Shown: piece after piece, positions 45,634 to 59,024 of the stretch
How positions within the stretch are numbered: position 1 is the stretch's first letter
Layout of the letters: every line of letters begins with the position of its first letter
NCBI GenBank assembly: GCA_963920525.1
Contig: OY986439.1
Location: forward strand, 33,425,819 to 33,489,818
Reading direction: 5' to 3'
DNA: 64,000 bases
From: Dichetophora obliterata
Lineage: Eukaryota; Arthropoda; Insecta; Diptera; Sciomyzidae
Made by a program: the position numbers and the translations under genes
Notes under the pieces: generated by a model
What the model saw: the letters and a program-made list of their open reading frames with translations, nothing else
Databases searched by the model: none
Told to the model about the DNA's origin: nothing

Positions 45634-47598
45634 CAATATACCAGTTACCGAAAATAACAGCTATTTTCGAAATTTCTATCCAAAAAGTCAAATGGAAAGA
45701 GTAAGTCTATTTGTTTTTTGAATATAGCAATGTGATGCTTGTTCGCTAAGGAATAATAATCTTTAAAGATTTTGATTTTTTTAAAAAAGTCAATAATCGT
45801 TATTTTTTGACCAATTTTATTTCGATCAAAAATAAAACTTAAAATATGACTTTGTTTTTGGTCATATATAAAAGTTGAAGTTTGACTTTTATTTTTTTGT
45901 TCAATAATAAAAGTTGAAATTTGACTTTTATTTTTTCGATCAAAAAAATTAAAGTAAAATATTAAATTTTATTTTTGATCGAAAAAATAAAAGTCAATTT
46001 CTAACTTTTATTATTGATCAAAAAAATAAAAGTCAAATTTGAACTTTTATATTTAACCAAAAAACAAAAGTCAAATTTTAAGTTTTATTTTTGATCGTAC
46101 AAAAGCTAAAACTTGACTTTTATTTTTTTGATCAAAAATTAAAAGATAATATTTTACGTGAATTAAGATTGTGAGCTTTAGATCAAGTAAGTTTTCAAGA
46201 AGGCAACAACAACAACAACAACTCTGTATAGAGTCAATCACTTAGCTGACTAGACAGTCTGTTTCGGAAATCGCTACATTTTCCTCTTCAGTAGTCTTTG
46301 AGTGATTAAGCTGTGATCAAACTCACTGTTTAAACTAGCTGTTTAAACTAAAATATTGAAATAAATGAAGAAGCAACTAGAACAGATGGCAACCCTTGAT
46401 AGAGTTGATGGCGGTGATCTATAAATAGCCTACTGCTTTGAAATGTCATATGATTAGCAGCCATACAATTCATAAGAATGAATTCCAGAATCTGCACATT
46501 CATATGCTAGTTTAAACAGTGAGTTTGATCACAGCTTAATCACTCAAAGACTACTGAAGAGGAAAATGTAGCGATTTCCGAAACAGGCTGTCTAGTCAGC
46601 TAACTGATTGACTCTATACAGATTTGTTGTTGTTGTTGTTGCCTTCTTGAAAACTTACTTGATCTAAAGCTCACAATCTTAATTCATGTAATTATTCAAT
46701 AGATCATAAAAACTAATTATAATATTTTACTTTTATTTTTCGATCAAAAACAACAGTTAAAATTTTACTTTTATTTTTTCGATCGAAAGTAAAAGTCATA
46801 TTTTAATTCCTTTATCATCTGCTTGCAGTCGCTGTTGCAGTCGTTTGCGAAATGAATGAATACGGAATGTGCAATGATAAGCAAATAAGCGATGCAATGC
46901 AACGATATGAATATCGATAGCAATGTTCTTATCTCTGTGCAAAAATGCTACTAATATAGGTTTAAAAGAATAAAAAATGTGCTCCATTAATTGATTTGAA
47001 AATTTTAACTATAATAATAGTTAATGAGAAATAGATCTGTCAAATTTTTTATCTCTATTTTTGATCGGAAAAATAAAAGTAAAATTTTAACTTTTATTTT
47101 TGATCAAAAAAATAAAAGTAAAATTTTAACTTCTATTTTTGATCGAAAAGTAAAAGTAAAATTTTATCTGTTATTTTTAATCGAAAATTAAAACTAAAAT
47201 TTTTACTTTTTGATCAAAAATTAAAATTTTAACTTTTATTTTTGATCAAAAGAAATAAAATCAAATTTTAACTCATATTTTTGATCGAAAAAATAAAAGT
47301 CATATTTTAACTTTTATTTTTGATAAAAAAAATAAAAGTCAAATTTCAACTTTTATTTTTGATCAAAAAACAAAAGTCAAATTTTAAGTTTTATTTTTGA
47401 TCGAAATGAAATTGGTCAAAAAATGACGATTATTGATTTTTTAAAAAAAATCAGATAAATTCAAATCTTTAAAGATTATTTCTTAGCGAGCAAGCATCAC
47501 ATTGCTCTATTCAAATATCAAATAGACTAACTCTCTCCATTTGACTTTTTGGATAGAAATTTCGAAAATAACTGTTGTTTTTGGTACCTGGTATATTG
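45634..47598. mobile_element. Large foldback element of GATCAAAAATAAAAGT repeats
   Basis: The ends are CAATATACCAGTTACCGAAA and the complement of CAATATACCAGGTACCAAAA. The match runs inward for about 150 bp (AACAGCTATTTTCGAAATTTC, CCAAAAAGTCAAATGGA, GCAATGTGATGCTTG). The next zones are arrays of GATCAAAAATAAAAGTCAAATTT in both orientations. A separate palindrome (46165-46685) occupies the centre. It is non-coding; a short minus-strand frame near 46800-46990 lies in a segment not shared with the other arm. Confidence 0.65.
46165..46685. mobile_element. Nested ~520-bp palindrome
   Basis: Arms of about 170 bp start AAGATTGTGAGCTTTAGATC, pass AAGAAGGCAACAACAACAAC, GACTAGACAGNCTGTTTCGG and GAGTGATTAAGCTGTGATC, and turn at a loop near 46340-46500. 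It sits inside the GATCAAAAATAAAAG array of the larger foldback, so it inserted there or forms its original core. Confidence 0.6.
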
Positions 47599-47637
47599 CT
47601 GATATAAAAACTGAGAAATTGACACTGAAATCTATCT

Positions 47638-47975
47638 CATCGCCTCTGTGGTGTAGTGCGCTAAAATGCGCTTGCACAGCGACAAAGGCCCGGGTTCGAT
47701 TCCCGGCGATGGCATCACAAAGATTTCTGGTGAAAACCAGCTAGTGATATTTTCCTATTCATATTGAAAATGTTGTTGTTGTTTTTTTTTTTAAAAATTC
47801 GTTAAAGCAATTAATTGTTCTAACTTGACCTAAAAGCTCAATAAACAATTTTAAACTAGAATTTAAAAACCTTTAAACTAGAATATCAAACAACTAGAAT
47901 TTGTATTTAAAATCAAGAATGATTTAAACTATCAAACATTTAGAATTTGTATTTAAATCATAGAAAACCAACGTA
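47638..47975 (+). mobile_element. tRNA-derived SINE
   Basis: The head is at 47638-47712: CATCGCC pairs with GGCGATG at the acceptor-like ends, the A-box-like segment is TGTGGTGTAGTGCGC and the B box is GGTTCGATTCC within a perfect CCGGG/CCCGG T stem. The body follows (CACAAAGATTTCTGGTGAA, ATTGAAAATGTTGTTGTTG, GCAATTAATTGTTCTAAC, AGCTCAATAAAC, AACTAGAATTTGTATTTAAA) and matches both arms of the palindrome at 1225-2036. An internal Pol III promoter is implied by the two boxes. Confidence 0.65.
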
Positions 47976-48094
47976 ATATTTTTTCTTTTATATTTGATGG
48001 AAATGAAATCAGTCAAAAAATAACGATTATTTGTTGACTTTTTCCCCATCTCTTGAGCAGATTTGTAAATTGTCGGGAATGCTTTAATACATTA

Positions 48095-48433
48095 GTGGTA
48101 TTCACACTGGACTCGCTAGTTTGTTAGGTGTTACCTGTTATTTTTTACATATACTTTATTTTTGTAACTATCAAACTACCGATTAACAACGTAGCAGCCC
48201 TGATAATTTTTCATTATATGTCAAAATACGAAAAGCTGTGACATATTTTTAATTTTAAGAAATTAAAACGCATTAAAAAGTAAACTAAACGAGTAGTCAA
48301 AGCAAATAAATCATAATAAATTGTTATTCAACAACAATTACCAGGCTTACGAGATTAAACAAAAATGTGTATTAGTTAACAAATTTAATGAACTAACCAA
48401 TTAACAAACTAACAAGTTCGGTGTGAATACCAC
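48095..48433. mobile_element. TA-flanked MITE with GTGGTATTCACAC ends
   Basis: GTGGTATTCACACTGGACTC and the complement of GTGGTATTCACACCGAACTT bound 339 bp, with TA on both sides. The inverted repeat continues into GCTAGTTTGTTA/TAACAAACTAAC. It could be Tc1/mariner-type (TA) or a 3-bp ATT duplication. Confidence 0.6.
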
Positions 48434-48451
48434 TATTATTTTTGGTAGCTC

Positions 48452-48693
48452 TAAGCCTAGGGCTAAATTACGCGGTTTTACCTTGATCGCGGCAACGCTC
48501 TCACGCTCTTTTTCGCAAATGCGCAAAAAATACTGAATTTTGCATGTTTTTAAATTATTAAATACACAAAATAAATAATTGTTTTAAAATATATATATGC
48601 AAAATTCATAATTTTTTAGCCACATACGAGAAAAAAGAGCGTGACAGCGTAGCCGCGATTGCGGCAAAACCGCGTAATTTGGCCGCAGCCTTA
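48452..48693. mobile_element. 240-bp MITE with AAATTACGCGGTTTTRCC arms
   Basis: TAAGCCTAGGGCTAAATTAC is matched by the complement of TAAGGCTGCGGCCAAATTAC. The arms extend about 75 bp through GCGGTTTTACC, GATCGCGGC, GCTCTCACGCTCTTTTT. The arms are GC-rich compared with the window. It lies 18 bp right of the previous MITE. Confidence 0.6.
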
Positions 48694-50277
48694 CAGTCCA
48701 GAATTTTTCATTGAAGAAAACATGGATAATACTTTTGCTAATGCTAATTTAGACTGATGACAAAATAAAAAACAAAAAAGCAAAGTTTGGTTCACAAACG
48801 GACAACAAGAAAAACAAGAGTGATAAAGACACAACAGTCTTACGGTTTGTGACCTTGTTTATTGAAGCATGCCCATACGTAGCGTAACACTTTACAGAGT
48901 TGCCAAATATCATCAAATAATTGTTTTCCATTTTTTTTGTATCTTATTTTGCAATTAAGACCTTGAAAACGTGCAAAAGTTCAGTTAACTTTGCAGTTTC
49001 TTTTTTGTAAGTATTTTAATACTAATAATTATAAAACCTTCGGATATCTTATTGTTCTCTTGCAAAAAAAAAACAACACACAAATGCTTATTAATTCAGT
49101 TTCTAAAGTCAGTTCTTGAAAACAATTATATAGTAAAAAAATTCCCAACCATTTCATATAAATTGATTATCTTAATCTAACTGAAAAATATTTCCGCGTG
49201 AGGCGGTTTTCTTTGAACAAATAATTACTTCACTTTACCACATAAACTAATTAGTTAAATAAAATAAAGAGCGATTAAAAATAATTTTTCTAACTACACA
49301 GCTAAAATTTTTGCTCTAATTTTTAATCCAATCCACAGTAGTTCCCTTCATATGACAAAATTGAAAACAACTATGTCAATAATTTTAAATCTCAATGATG
49401 CAAACTTAATCTGCTGATGTCAAATTATTGCCCGGCAAAGTTTTTATTAATTTTGGTAATAGTTATTCTTACATAGAAGCACTGAAATGGAGCGTACTAG
49501 GGCTTTCAATCATGGGATCACGAACCCTTTTTTAGTCCTGAAATCCCGTTATTCCAAACCTTAAATCCCGGGATTTAATACATTAGAAAATATAAAAATT
49601 TTCAGCAATTATAAATGCAATTGGAATGTTAACGATGGTTTTTTTTTAATATCAAAATTACCCTGTTATTTTTTTATCTCTCTACACACTTTGAAAGTCT
49701 ATTTTTTAGTTTGTTTTGGTTGTGATATTAAAAGACTCTGTTTTCTAGGCTGTTCAACTTTCATGGAATTTTGAAAGTAACAATATTTTTATTACTATAC
49801 CCAGTAAACCAAAACTATCATTTTGGAATTCATTTATGAACCTTTTTGGGTAGAAAAGTTCATTTTCGGCACCCATAATTGAACCCTTTTGTACTCATTC
49901 ATCGAACTAAAATGCCTCTCAAAAGCGAACCTTTTTTCTCAATTGTACTTTTGTACAATTGTACTTTTTTTTTTGTTCGAAAACGAGTTGAAAAAAGAAT
50001 CATCGAAAAGTTATTTTTTGGGACTCAGAAATAAACCATTTTGAAGTCATTTGCCAGACTGAATTTCCTCTCAGAAACGAACCTTTTTTATGTTGAAAAA
50101 CGTGTTAAAAAACAATAAAAATAAAGTCACTTTTTCGTTTATAGTGATATATAGCGTTTTTATCGATTTGTGGGCGATAAAAGGGGGGTGTGACCTTTTT
50201 TTTCGAGATATTAGCCTTGATACTAAATGTTGTAAAATTGATGCATTTAGGTTAATTATTGCCTATTTTTGCAAAAC
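48694..50277. other. AT-rich region without a recognisable gene
   Basis: No gene. AAATCCCGGGATTTAATAC near 49564 is a relative of the repeated ATCCCGGGAT words at 35535-35605. 49810-50090 contains diverged repeats of GAACCTTTTTT and CTCAGAAAYGAACC. The frame at 50090-50296 has no domain. Confidence 0.3.
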
Positions 50278-53200
50278 GTCGTATCCAGAGCTGTAAAAGC
50301 GGCATTCATATTCAGAATTTGAAGTACAACTGAATAACGACATAAGAATGCATTGAATGAATGTAAAACTGATTTATAAATAAAACTTTTAATTCACATT
50401 AATATTTAAAAAAAAATTATTAATTATTCATTTCAATTATTCGTTTTCGTTATTCAGAATAATAAATAATTTTTTTTTATTCGTTTGAATAATATTCACA
50501 AAGAATTTCAGAATTTCGATAATTCTTTCTTTATTCATTATTCATTTTTTATTCGTTATTCATTTGGTAGTCTTGTTAGTCTCGTATTTATTTGTTATTC
50601 ATTATGAATTTTTTATTCATTATTCATTTGTTATTCATTATTAATTTTTTATTCATTATTCATTTGTTATTATTTTTTGCTATGGCTTAGGACTTAAATA
50701 AATAAAAAATGAATAATGAAAAAAAAATTGATAATGAATGAATTATAAATAATGAATAAAAAATTAATAATTAATAAAAAATTAATAATGAATAAAAGAT
50801 TAATAATGATTGAAAACTGAATAATGAACAACAAATTAATAAAATGAATCAAAAATCAATAATGAATACCAAATGAATAATGAATAACAAATGAATAATG
50901 AATAACAAATGAATAATGAATAACAAATGAATAATGAATAACAAATGAATAATAAATAAAAAATGAGTAATGAAAAAATTAATATTAAATAACAAATGAG
51001 GAATGAATAAAAATTAATATGGAATAAAAAATTAAAAATAAATAAAAAATTAATAATGAATAAAAAATTAATAATAGAAAAATAATAAATAATGAATAAA
51101 AAATGAATAAGAACTAGTAATAAATAAAAAAACTAATAATGAATAAAAAATTAGCAATGGATAAAAAATGAGCAATGAATAAGAAATGAATAATGAATAA
51201 CAAATTAATATTGAATAAAAAATGAATAATAAATAACAAATGAATAACGAATAAAAAATGAATAATGAGTAAAAAATTAATAACGAAAAAATAATGAATA
51301 ATGGATAACAAATGAATAATGAATAATGAATAACAAATGAATAATGAATAATGAATAAAAAATGAGTAATGAATAAAAAATAACTAATAAAAATATAATG
51401 AATAAAAAATAAAAATTAATAAAATATTAATAATGAAACAAAAATGAATAATAAATAACAAATGAATAATGAATATAAAATTAATAATGAATTAACAATG
51501 AATAACGAATAAGAAATGAATAATGAATAAAAAATTAATTATAAAAAATAATTAATAATGAATAAAAATTAGTAATAAATAATAAAAAAAATTAAAAAAT
51601 GAATAAAAATTAGTAATAGATAAAAAAACTAATAATGAATAAAAAATTAATAATGAATAAAAAATGAGCAATGAATAAGAAATGAATAATGAATAACAAA
51701 TGAATTACGAATAAAAACTGAATTATGAGTAAAAAATTAATAATGAAAAAATAATGAATAATGGATAATAAATGAATAATGAATAACAAATTAATAATAA
51801 ATAAAAAATGAGTAATGAATAAAAAATAATTAATAAAAAAATAATGAATTAAGAATAAAAAATTAAAAAAAATTTAATAATGAATCAAAAATTAATCATG
51901 AATAACAAATGAATAATGAATAACAAATCAATAATGAATGACAAATGAATAATGAATAAAAAATGAGCAATGAATAACAAATTAATAATGAATAACAAAT
52001 GAATAATGAATTAACAATGAATAACGAAGAAAAAATTAATAATGAATAAAAACTAAATAATGAAAAAGAATGAATAATGAAAAATGAATAAAAAATTTAT
52101 AATGAATAAAACTAAATAAAAAAATATTTAATAAAGAATAAAAAATGAATAATAAATAAGTAATAAATAAAAAAGTAATACTGAATATAAAATGAATAAT
52201 GAATAAAAAATGAGCAATGAATAAGAAATGAATAATGAATAACAAATTAATAATGAATAAAAAATGAATAATGAATAACAAATTAATAACGAATAAAATA
52301 TTAATGATGAATAAAAAATTAATAATAAAAAAATAATGAATAATGAAAAATAATGAATTATGAATAATGAATAAAAATTTAATAATGAATAAAAAATGAA
52401 TAATGAATAAAAAATGAATAATGATTAAAAAATAAATAATGAATAAAAAATTAATAATGATTAAAAAAGTAATAATGAATAACAAATAAATAATGAATAA
52501 AAAGTGAATAATGAATTACACATGATTAACAAATAAAAAATGAATAATGAATAAAAAATTTATAATGAAAAATTAATGAATCATGAAAAATGATGAATAA
52601 TGAATAAAAGATAAATAATGAATAAAAAATTAATAATGAATAAAGAATACAAAATGAATAAAAAATGAGTAATAAATAAAAAATTAATACTGAATATAAA
52701 ATGAATAATGAATAAAAAATGAGCAATGAATAAGAAATGAATAATGAATAACAAATTAATAATGAATAAAAAATGAATAATGAATAACAAATTAATAACG
52801 AATAAAAAATGAATAATGAATAAAAACTTAATAAAGAAAAAATAATGAACAATGAAAAATAATGAATTATGAATAATGAATAAAAAATTAATAATGATTA
52901 AAAAATGAATAATGAATAAAAAATGTATAATGATTAAAAAAGTAATAATGAATAACAAATTAATAATGAATAAAAAGTGAATAATGAATAACAAATGATT
53001 AACTAATAAAAAATGAATAATGAATAAAAAATGAATACTGAAAAAATAATGAATCATGAAAAATAATGAATAATGAATAAAAGATTAATAATGAATAAAA
53101 AATTAATAATGAATAAAAAATTAATAAAGAATAACAAATGAATAATGAATAACAAATGTAAAATGACTAACGAATGAATAATGAATAAAAAATGAGTAAT

Positions 53201-53684
53201 GATTAAAAAATTATTAATAAAAAAATAATGAATAAAGAATAAAAAATGAATAAAAAATTAACAATGAATCAAAAATTAATAATGAGTAACAAATGAATAA
53301 TGAATAACAAATTAATAATGAGTAATGAATAAAAAATTAATAATGAATAACAAATGAATAATGAATTAACAATGAATAACGATTAAAAAATGAATAAGGA
53401 ATAAAAAAAGAATAAGTGAAAATTAAGAATTTTTTTGTGAATTGCATTATTTGTGAAGAGTATTCAAATGAATACAAAAATTGATTCATTATTCTTAATA
53501 ACGAAAATGAATAATAAAAATGAATAATTAATCACTTGTTTTCTAAACATGAATGCGAATTAAAAATTTTATTTATAAATCAATTTTACATTCATTGAAT
53601 GCATTCTTATTTCGTTATTCACTGATTCACTTTTTTGTGAATAAACTCAAATTGAATGCATTCTTTTATAGCTCTGGTGGTATC
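50278..53684. mobile_element. AT-rich foldback element with hAT-like ends, copy 2 (3.4 kb)
   Basis: The element proper is 50286-53676. The ends are CAGAGCTGTAAAAGCGGCAT and the complement of CAGAGCTATAAAAGAATGCA. The flanking octamers GTCGTATC and GTGGTATC match at 7 of 8. About 200 bp at each end are an ordinary inverted repeat (AAGAATGCATTGAATGAATG, TGATTTATAAATAAAA). The 3 kb between are almost entirely diverged copies of AATGAATAATGAATAACAAA and relatives, with only a short oppositely oriented array on the left. It is the same family as 15616-16759 with the array grown roughly threefold. Long FIIHFLF frames on the minus strand are array translations. Confidence 0.65.
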
Positions 53685-56380
53685 ACATGAAAAAAGTCAG
53701 AGGGTCAGCTAGAGTAGATTGGTAGAGGAGTTCTTGGGTACAATGGCACTTTACAAAAACAAAAATTATGGCATTTGCCAATATACCCAACTACCAAAGT
53801 CAATGTGAATACCCCTATTGCAATTGTACTGAAACAAAAAATGTACAATTAATTTATTGGAAGCAGGGCGAGTCTTTGTGAGCAATAAAAAAAAGCATGA
53901 AATGAAGTACTCGTTCGATATTGTAATTAGAGCCCGTGGGGCGTTAGTCTTGACAAACACATGTGTCAAAAAACCATTTAACAAATCTGCGTCTTTTGAA
54001 TTAGCAAAGATGTTAAGGCTGGTTTTTACCACATGTTTTTTATTTCTGTGGTAGACGTTAAAACAACCAACTTGTTCTTCAATTGCGTCTTAAATTGAGA
54101 CAAAGTAATACTTGCCCAAATTTGTTCAGCTTTTTTTTAATTTGAATGTCTCTTTACTAAAGCTATCCTATATTTACTTTAATTTTGTTTTTTTTTTGTT
54201 CTTTTTTTTGCAATTAAAATAAACAAAAACTTAACATCTTTAATCAAGTTTTGAGGCTCAGACGTTATGCTGTATTTTGTTAAATCATTCACGTCAGTTT
54301 TTTGCACAATACTTATAAAAATGATTTGCTATTTTAAGTGTATAAAAGCGTTTAATTGTTTAACCATTGTTAACAATAAAAAATAATAAAAAAAATTAAT
54401 TTTTTCTAGCTTGTTGGCTTAAAAAATTTATTGTTAAAAAAATATGTCTAAAAAATGTATTATTATGCATGCACACATAAATAACTATTACCTTTTCATT
54501 TTGAATTTAAAATTATATGATCGATGAAAAAGATATTTCATCTGTTCAAACTTATTTTTTCCTGGTTTTAATTGAGTAGCAAGTAAGTTTGCTGAACAAA
54601 AAAAGTAACGTTAAATCGATGTCAACTTTATAAACTTCTTCAATTAAAATAATTTGCTTATAAATGTTCTTAGTGTGCTTTATCTCTGCCAATTTTTTTG
54701 TTACTGTTAATATTTATTTAAGCTGCTGAATTTTCATATACAGTATTCAGCACATATTGAATTGTTAAGAATAATTGTAATGAATTTTTTATTTGATTTT
54801 TTTAAGTGCTATAAATAATGTTGAGGCTTGGCAAATAACAATTTGTATCTATAGTAATATGATATTGAGAACAAGTTTGCTTGCATTTATTTTGTGTGTT
54901 ACGAGTAAATTCCTAAATTATTTTTTGGAATGACATAAATCTTTTTCTGATATGTTGTACAACATCTTCTCAAGGACATGGGCTTTGTTACGTTTCAATT
55001 TATCAAAACAGGACCGAGATGTGAAGGTTAAAAAGACCGAATATCAGAAAAATCTTACCAAATTACACTATGCGCCAAAATGGAAAAAAATTTCTGTGAT
55101 CAATATGTCACTATTTTTTTCTTATAGATTTCGGCTCGCTGAACAAAAAAATTGTAATACAAATTTTTTCTATGGATAGGTTTTGGAGATACGTATTTTT
55201 GAATTTTTGAACCGATTTTTTTTGGATATAGCTCCATAAATTTTACCATATCATCAGTTTTAATTGCCCGACTTAGTTATGATAAATATCAAATTGAAAA
55301 AAAATAAATTTACTTTAAATTTAATTCATTAATTTTGCTAATCTGTTGAGTAGTTTCTGAACAATTGAAAGAAATATATAAAAACAAATAATTTTTTCAG
55401 TGAAAAATAAATTAAAAAATCCTTAAAAAAATTAGTAAAAATAGAAGACACCGAAATATACACAGTTTATCATTTTATGCATGAAGAAGATGGCTTTTTA
55501 AGAAAATGAATGAGCTACAGATGAAGAAAATTTATGGAAGAATAACCAAGTAAGAGACAACAAGGTGAAGGTTCCAAAAATTGAATTTTTCCCGTTTTTT
55601 TAATTTTATTTAAAATAATTTTATTTTATTTTTTGCAAAGCTAATGTTTAGGTCAAAATTTATTTAAATTATGGTAAATGAATATTTTAAAAGTGATTTC
55701 GGCCCCTGTTTTTTGCTATCGATAGTCGATAGTTATTGACAAACCCAACATGACAATGTCTTTTACATTACAAATGTATATCACAAAAAGTCATAATTTC
55801 TATCATACTGAATAATTAAGCGACATATTGCACAATTTTTTATTTTTGTAAAAATTATGATTTCAACATTTTTCAAAAAAATTAAGAGAATAGTAAGCGT
55901 ATTCATGCTAATGGGCAATACCCTTATAAATGGTAAAAACTGTATAAGTTTGACAGCCTTATAAATGAACTGTCATACTTGTATGGAGAAGCCTTTGCAC
56001 AAACCAGATATATTTGCCCTTCGATTTAGGTGAGTAATCGTGATATCAAGCTTATATGATCAATTAGCTGTTTTCAGTTAATTAATTTCTTGTTAGAAGC
56101 TGGCAAAAAAGCAATAACAGAGGTAAGAATTTGTGATTTAGAGCAATAGTATCAAATATTTAATTGAAAATTAAAACTTATTGACAACATATGAAGCATA
56201 TGACAATATATTGACATACAGCTGCGAACGAAATAATAGCAGTGCTCTGATATTCAGACATGTTTGGATTGATAATACTAGTCTACAAATTTCCTATCCG
56301 GTAAACCCATTATCATTCCTACTTGTACTTTCAACGCTGGTTTCAAATATGTACTCAGATTTTTCCTATATTGTAAAATT
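53685..56380. other. AT-rich region without a recognisable gene
   Basis: GTGAATACCCCTATTG near 53806 recalls the GTGAATACCCCTATAG end near 33836, but no partner was found. Frames at 53766-54054, 54952 and 56181 show no domain. No terminal inverted repeats were seen in 54100-55900. Confidence 0.3.
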
Positions 56381-56390
56381 TTCAAGATAG

Positions 56391-56690
56391 AGGGTGTTTT
56401 ACGTTATTGGCACGTGCTAAGTGTTATTGATCTAGAATCTAAACTACTCTACTAAAATATCAACTTGTTCAAACTGCTGAGCTGTTATCATCCAAAGTTC
56501 GAATTAAAAAAAAACTGTTGATCAAGTGTATTTTTACATGAAAAATAGACATTTAAAACTTGAACGATTAAACTCCGCTGTCGATATTTTTTCTAAAATT
56601 CAAAATACTATTTTTTATTTTATGGTGAGTAGTTTAGATTCTAGATCAATAATAATAAACACGTGCCAAAAACAAAAAACAAAACACCCT
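56391..56690. mobile_element. 300-bp MITE with AGGGTGTTTT ends
   Basis: AGGGTGTTTTACGTTATTGG and the complement of AGGGTGTTTTGTTTTTTGTT bound the element. Inside, GGCACGTG, TTATTGATCTAGAATCTAAAC and TACT extend the arms to about 60 bp. Non-coding. Confidence 0.6.
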
Positions 56691-57506
56691 GTATCGTGAA
56701 CATTTTACAACTATAGGAAGAAACTGATAAGTGTATAGTTTTTCGTTTGTTGCTTTAACAAAACATAGAGATATAAATTGTTTTTGGAGTGTGTCAAGAA
56801 ATTTTTACATTAACTACTACATTTTTAAAGTCAAAAGTGATTAACGTTAAAAACCAGAAAAATTGGTGTTATTATCATTTGTAAAAAATTTTATATTTTA
56901 AAAAAATGTAAAAGCTCTCTTAGCCAATTTACCAACTATACCTGCTATTGATAGAAATTGATCCTGATACAAAACTGTGCTGTCGTTGCAGAAGGAATTT
57001 GTGCCCGTTTAGAACACATTAACGACGGTTTGGTATTTTTATACCCAACTCATATCTCGACTACGGTGAAAGTTACTAAGTTGAAATTTGATGTGGTAGT
57101 TCCTGTGATCAATATAAGAAAGCACATAAAATTTTAAAAAAATAGTACAAAGCATTTGAGAGCCGCGGTTAATGGAATAACCTGTCTGATAAAAATAACA
57201 AATTGCTCAAATTATAAGATTGCCACTTTGCTTGAACACCCTTAGTATGTATATTGTATAACAGCCAAATCTACAAATCTTCAGAACTATTTATTTTCTC
57301 ATGAATAAAATTATACTAGTAAAAATTCTCTCTTAAAAAAAGGATAGAATTCTCTCTCCTCTTTCATAAAATTAATCTTAAAAAATTCTCGCACTAAAGG
57401 CTTGATTACCCAAGCGTAACGTGAGGTGGCGCAGCGGGACGTAGCGTAGTGCGAAGTTGTCTCGAGGATAAACGATTACCGAAATCGTAGTCCAACGTAG
57501 TGTAGG
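56691..57506. other. Region without a recognisable gene
   Basis: No gene. 57404-57506 is unusually GC-rich for the window (GTGAGGTGGCGCAGCGGGAC, CGTAGTGTAGGCGCC) and abuts the next Transib-like copy, which fits insertion into a CG-rich site. It may be the end of another unrecognised element. Confidence 0.3.
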
Positions 57507-58571
57507 CGCCGCACAGTGTGTTTTTTTAGTGTTAGGATGACATTTTGGGTTTTTTTTTTGTTGAATTTTATAAAAAACATTCTATTCGTCAGATTATAAA
57601 ACATCTATTATGTATGACGTATAAAAAACTTGATGTATTGTATGGTTTTTTTTTTATAAAATTCGTCAAAGTTGAAACTTTTTTAACAAAAATATGCTCA
57701 ATAAAACCCAAAAAATTAAGTCAAGTTTAAACAATAATTACTTCGAGCAAAAAGTATATTTCAAGGTTTTGTTTTTTTGACTTTTTTATGTCTGATTCAC
57801 CATTGAATTTAATATAAAATACAATAAAAAATATTAATAGATAAAAATATAAAAATCGTTGAAATATGACTGTAAATTTTTCAAGGAATGAAAATGTAAG
57901 TAAAATTTAGTAGAAAATACCTAGCTAATTAATAATTATTCATTATTAAAGTCAAAGGTTATAACTATCATAAAATATCGAACTTCTGCCATCTGTTTCT
58001 GTAAAAACCTGCTGCATCTAGCTGCTATTAAGAAAAACCACTTAATTTGGAAAAAGACTTAAAAATAAAATTTTGACTTAAAATTCACCGATTTCCAAGA
58101 CAATTTGTAGGTACTCTTAAATTTAAAGAAAAATAAAATTTGTAGGTACTCTTAAATTTAAAGAAAAATAAAATAGAATTCATAGTTTAAAACAAGTTGT
58201 GACCTTATTTTGTGTTAGCAAGCATTTTTTAAAATTTTTTAAATTTCGTTTATTTGATAACATTGTTTTATAGGAGATATATCTAAAAGTTATCCGATTT
58301 AAATATTTTTAGCATGACGTTTAAGTGACGTAAAATATACTAAATTTACTCTTAAAGAACATAAATAAGCAATTTTATCCGGGTTTTTTTATTAAAAAAA
58401 AATATGGTTTGTATGGGAGGTAGGCGATGCAGTTGACTTAGAATTCTAATTTGCTGCGTTTACTTAATTTAGGCTAAAACTCATTTGTACAAAATTTTAT
58501 GGCCCTAGCTCTTATAGTTTCTGAGGTAATGCAAATGTCATCCTAAAATCAAAAAAGCGCACTGTGCGCTG
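57507..58571. mobile_element. Non-autonomous Transib-like element, copy 3 (inverted)
   Basis: The element proper is 57512-58566, opposite in orientation to copies 1 and 2. The ends are CACAGTGTGTTTTTTTAG and the complement of CACAGTGCGCTTTTTTGA, both leading to TAGGATGACATTT. Flanking pentamers CGCCG and CGCTG match at 4 of 5. Near 58105-58181 the 38-bp word AATTTGTAGGTACTCTTAAA and its continuation is tandemly duplicated, a change not seen in the other copies. Confidence 0.65.
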
Positions 58572-59024
58572 ATTTGTAGCCCGCAGAGAATTTGTTGCAA
58601 GGGCAATCGTTTTTCTTAGTAGGCTTATTAGCTTCACCTCTTCAATAAAAGACTGCATCATTTCTTATGTAGTATTAAAATTTACAATTTTGTGAAGTTA
58701 AACAAAATTTTTCGCTTGTCGATAAATCAAAATGTTGCGATTCTATGGCCAATTTTCAAGTGATTAAAGAAAAAAATAGGATTGATTCCACTTTTTTAAT
58801 TAAATTTTTTTTAATAAAATGTATAAAAGGACGTAAGCTTGGAGCGTGGTCATATTGTAATGAAAGTACTAACAAATTTGGGTCACTAATATTCAAAAAG
58901 GCTAAATTCAAAATCAAACAATATCATTTGAAATCAGAGCCTAAAAAAAAATAATTTTTAAAAATTTAATTTTTTAAGTTAAATCCGACTGATAACTTTT
59001 GTATTTAATTAAAAAAGTTAAAAA

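Noticed and set aside
52036..53057. Minus-strand frames up to 158 codons rich in FIIHFLF, looking like multi-pass membrane proteins
   Set aside because: Translations of the AATGAATAATGAATAAAAA array; similar frames appear on both strands wherever the array occurs, including 15720-16574.
50700..53400. Regularly spaced short repeats as a CRISPR array
   Set aside because: Units are diverged, overlapping and palindromic with no unique spacers, and the surroundings are clearly eukaryotic.
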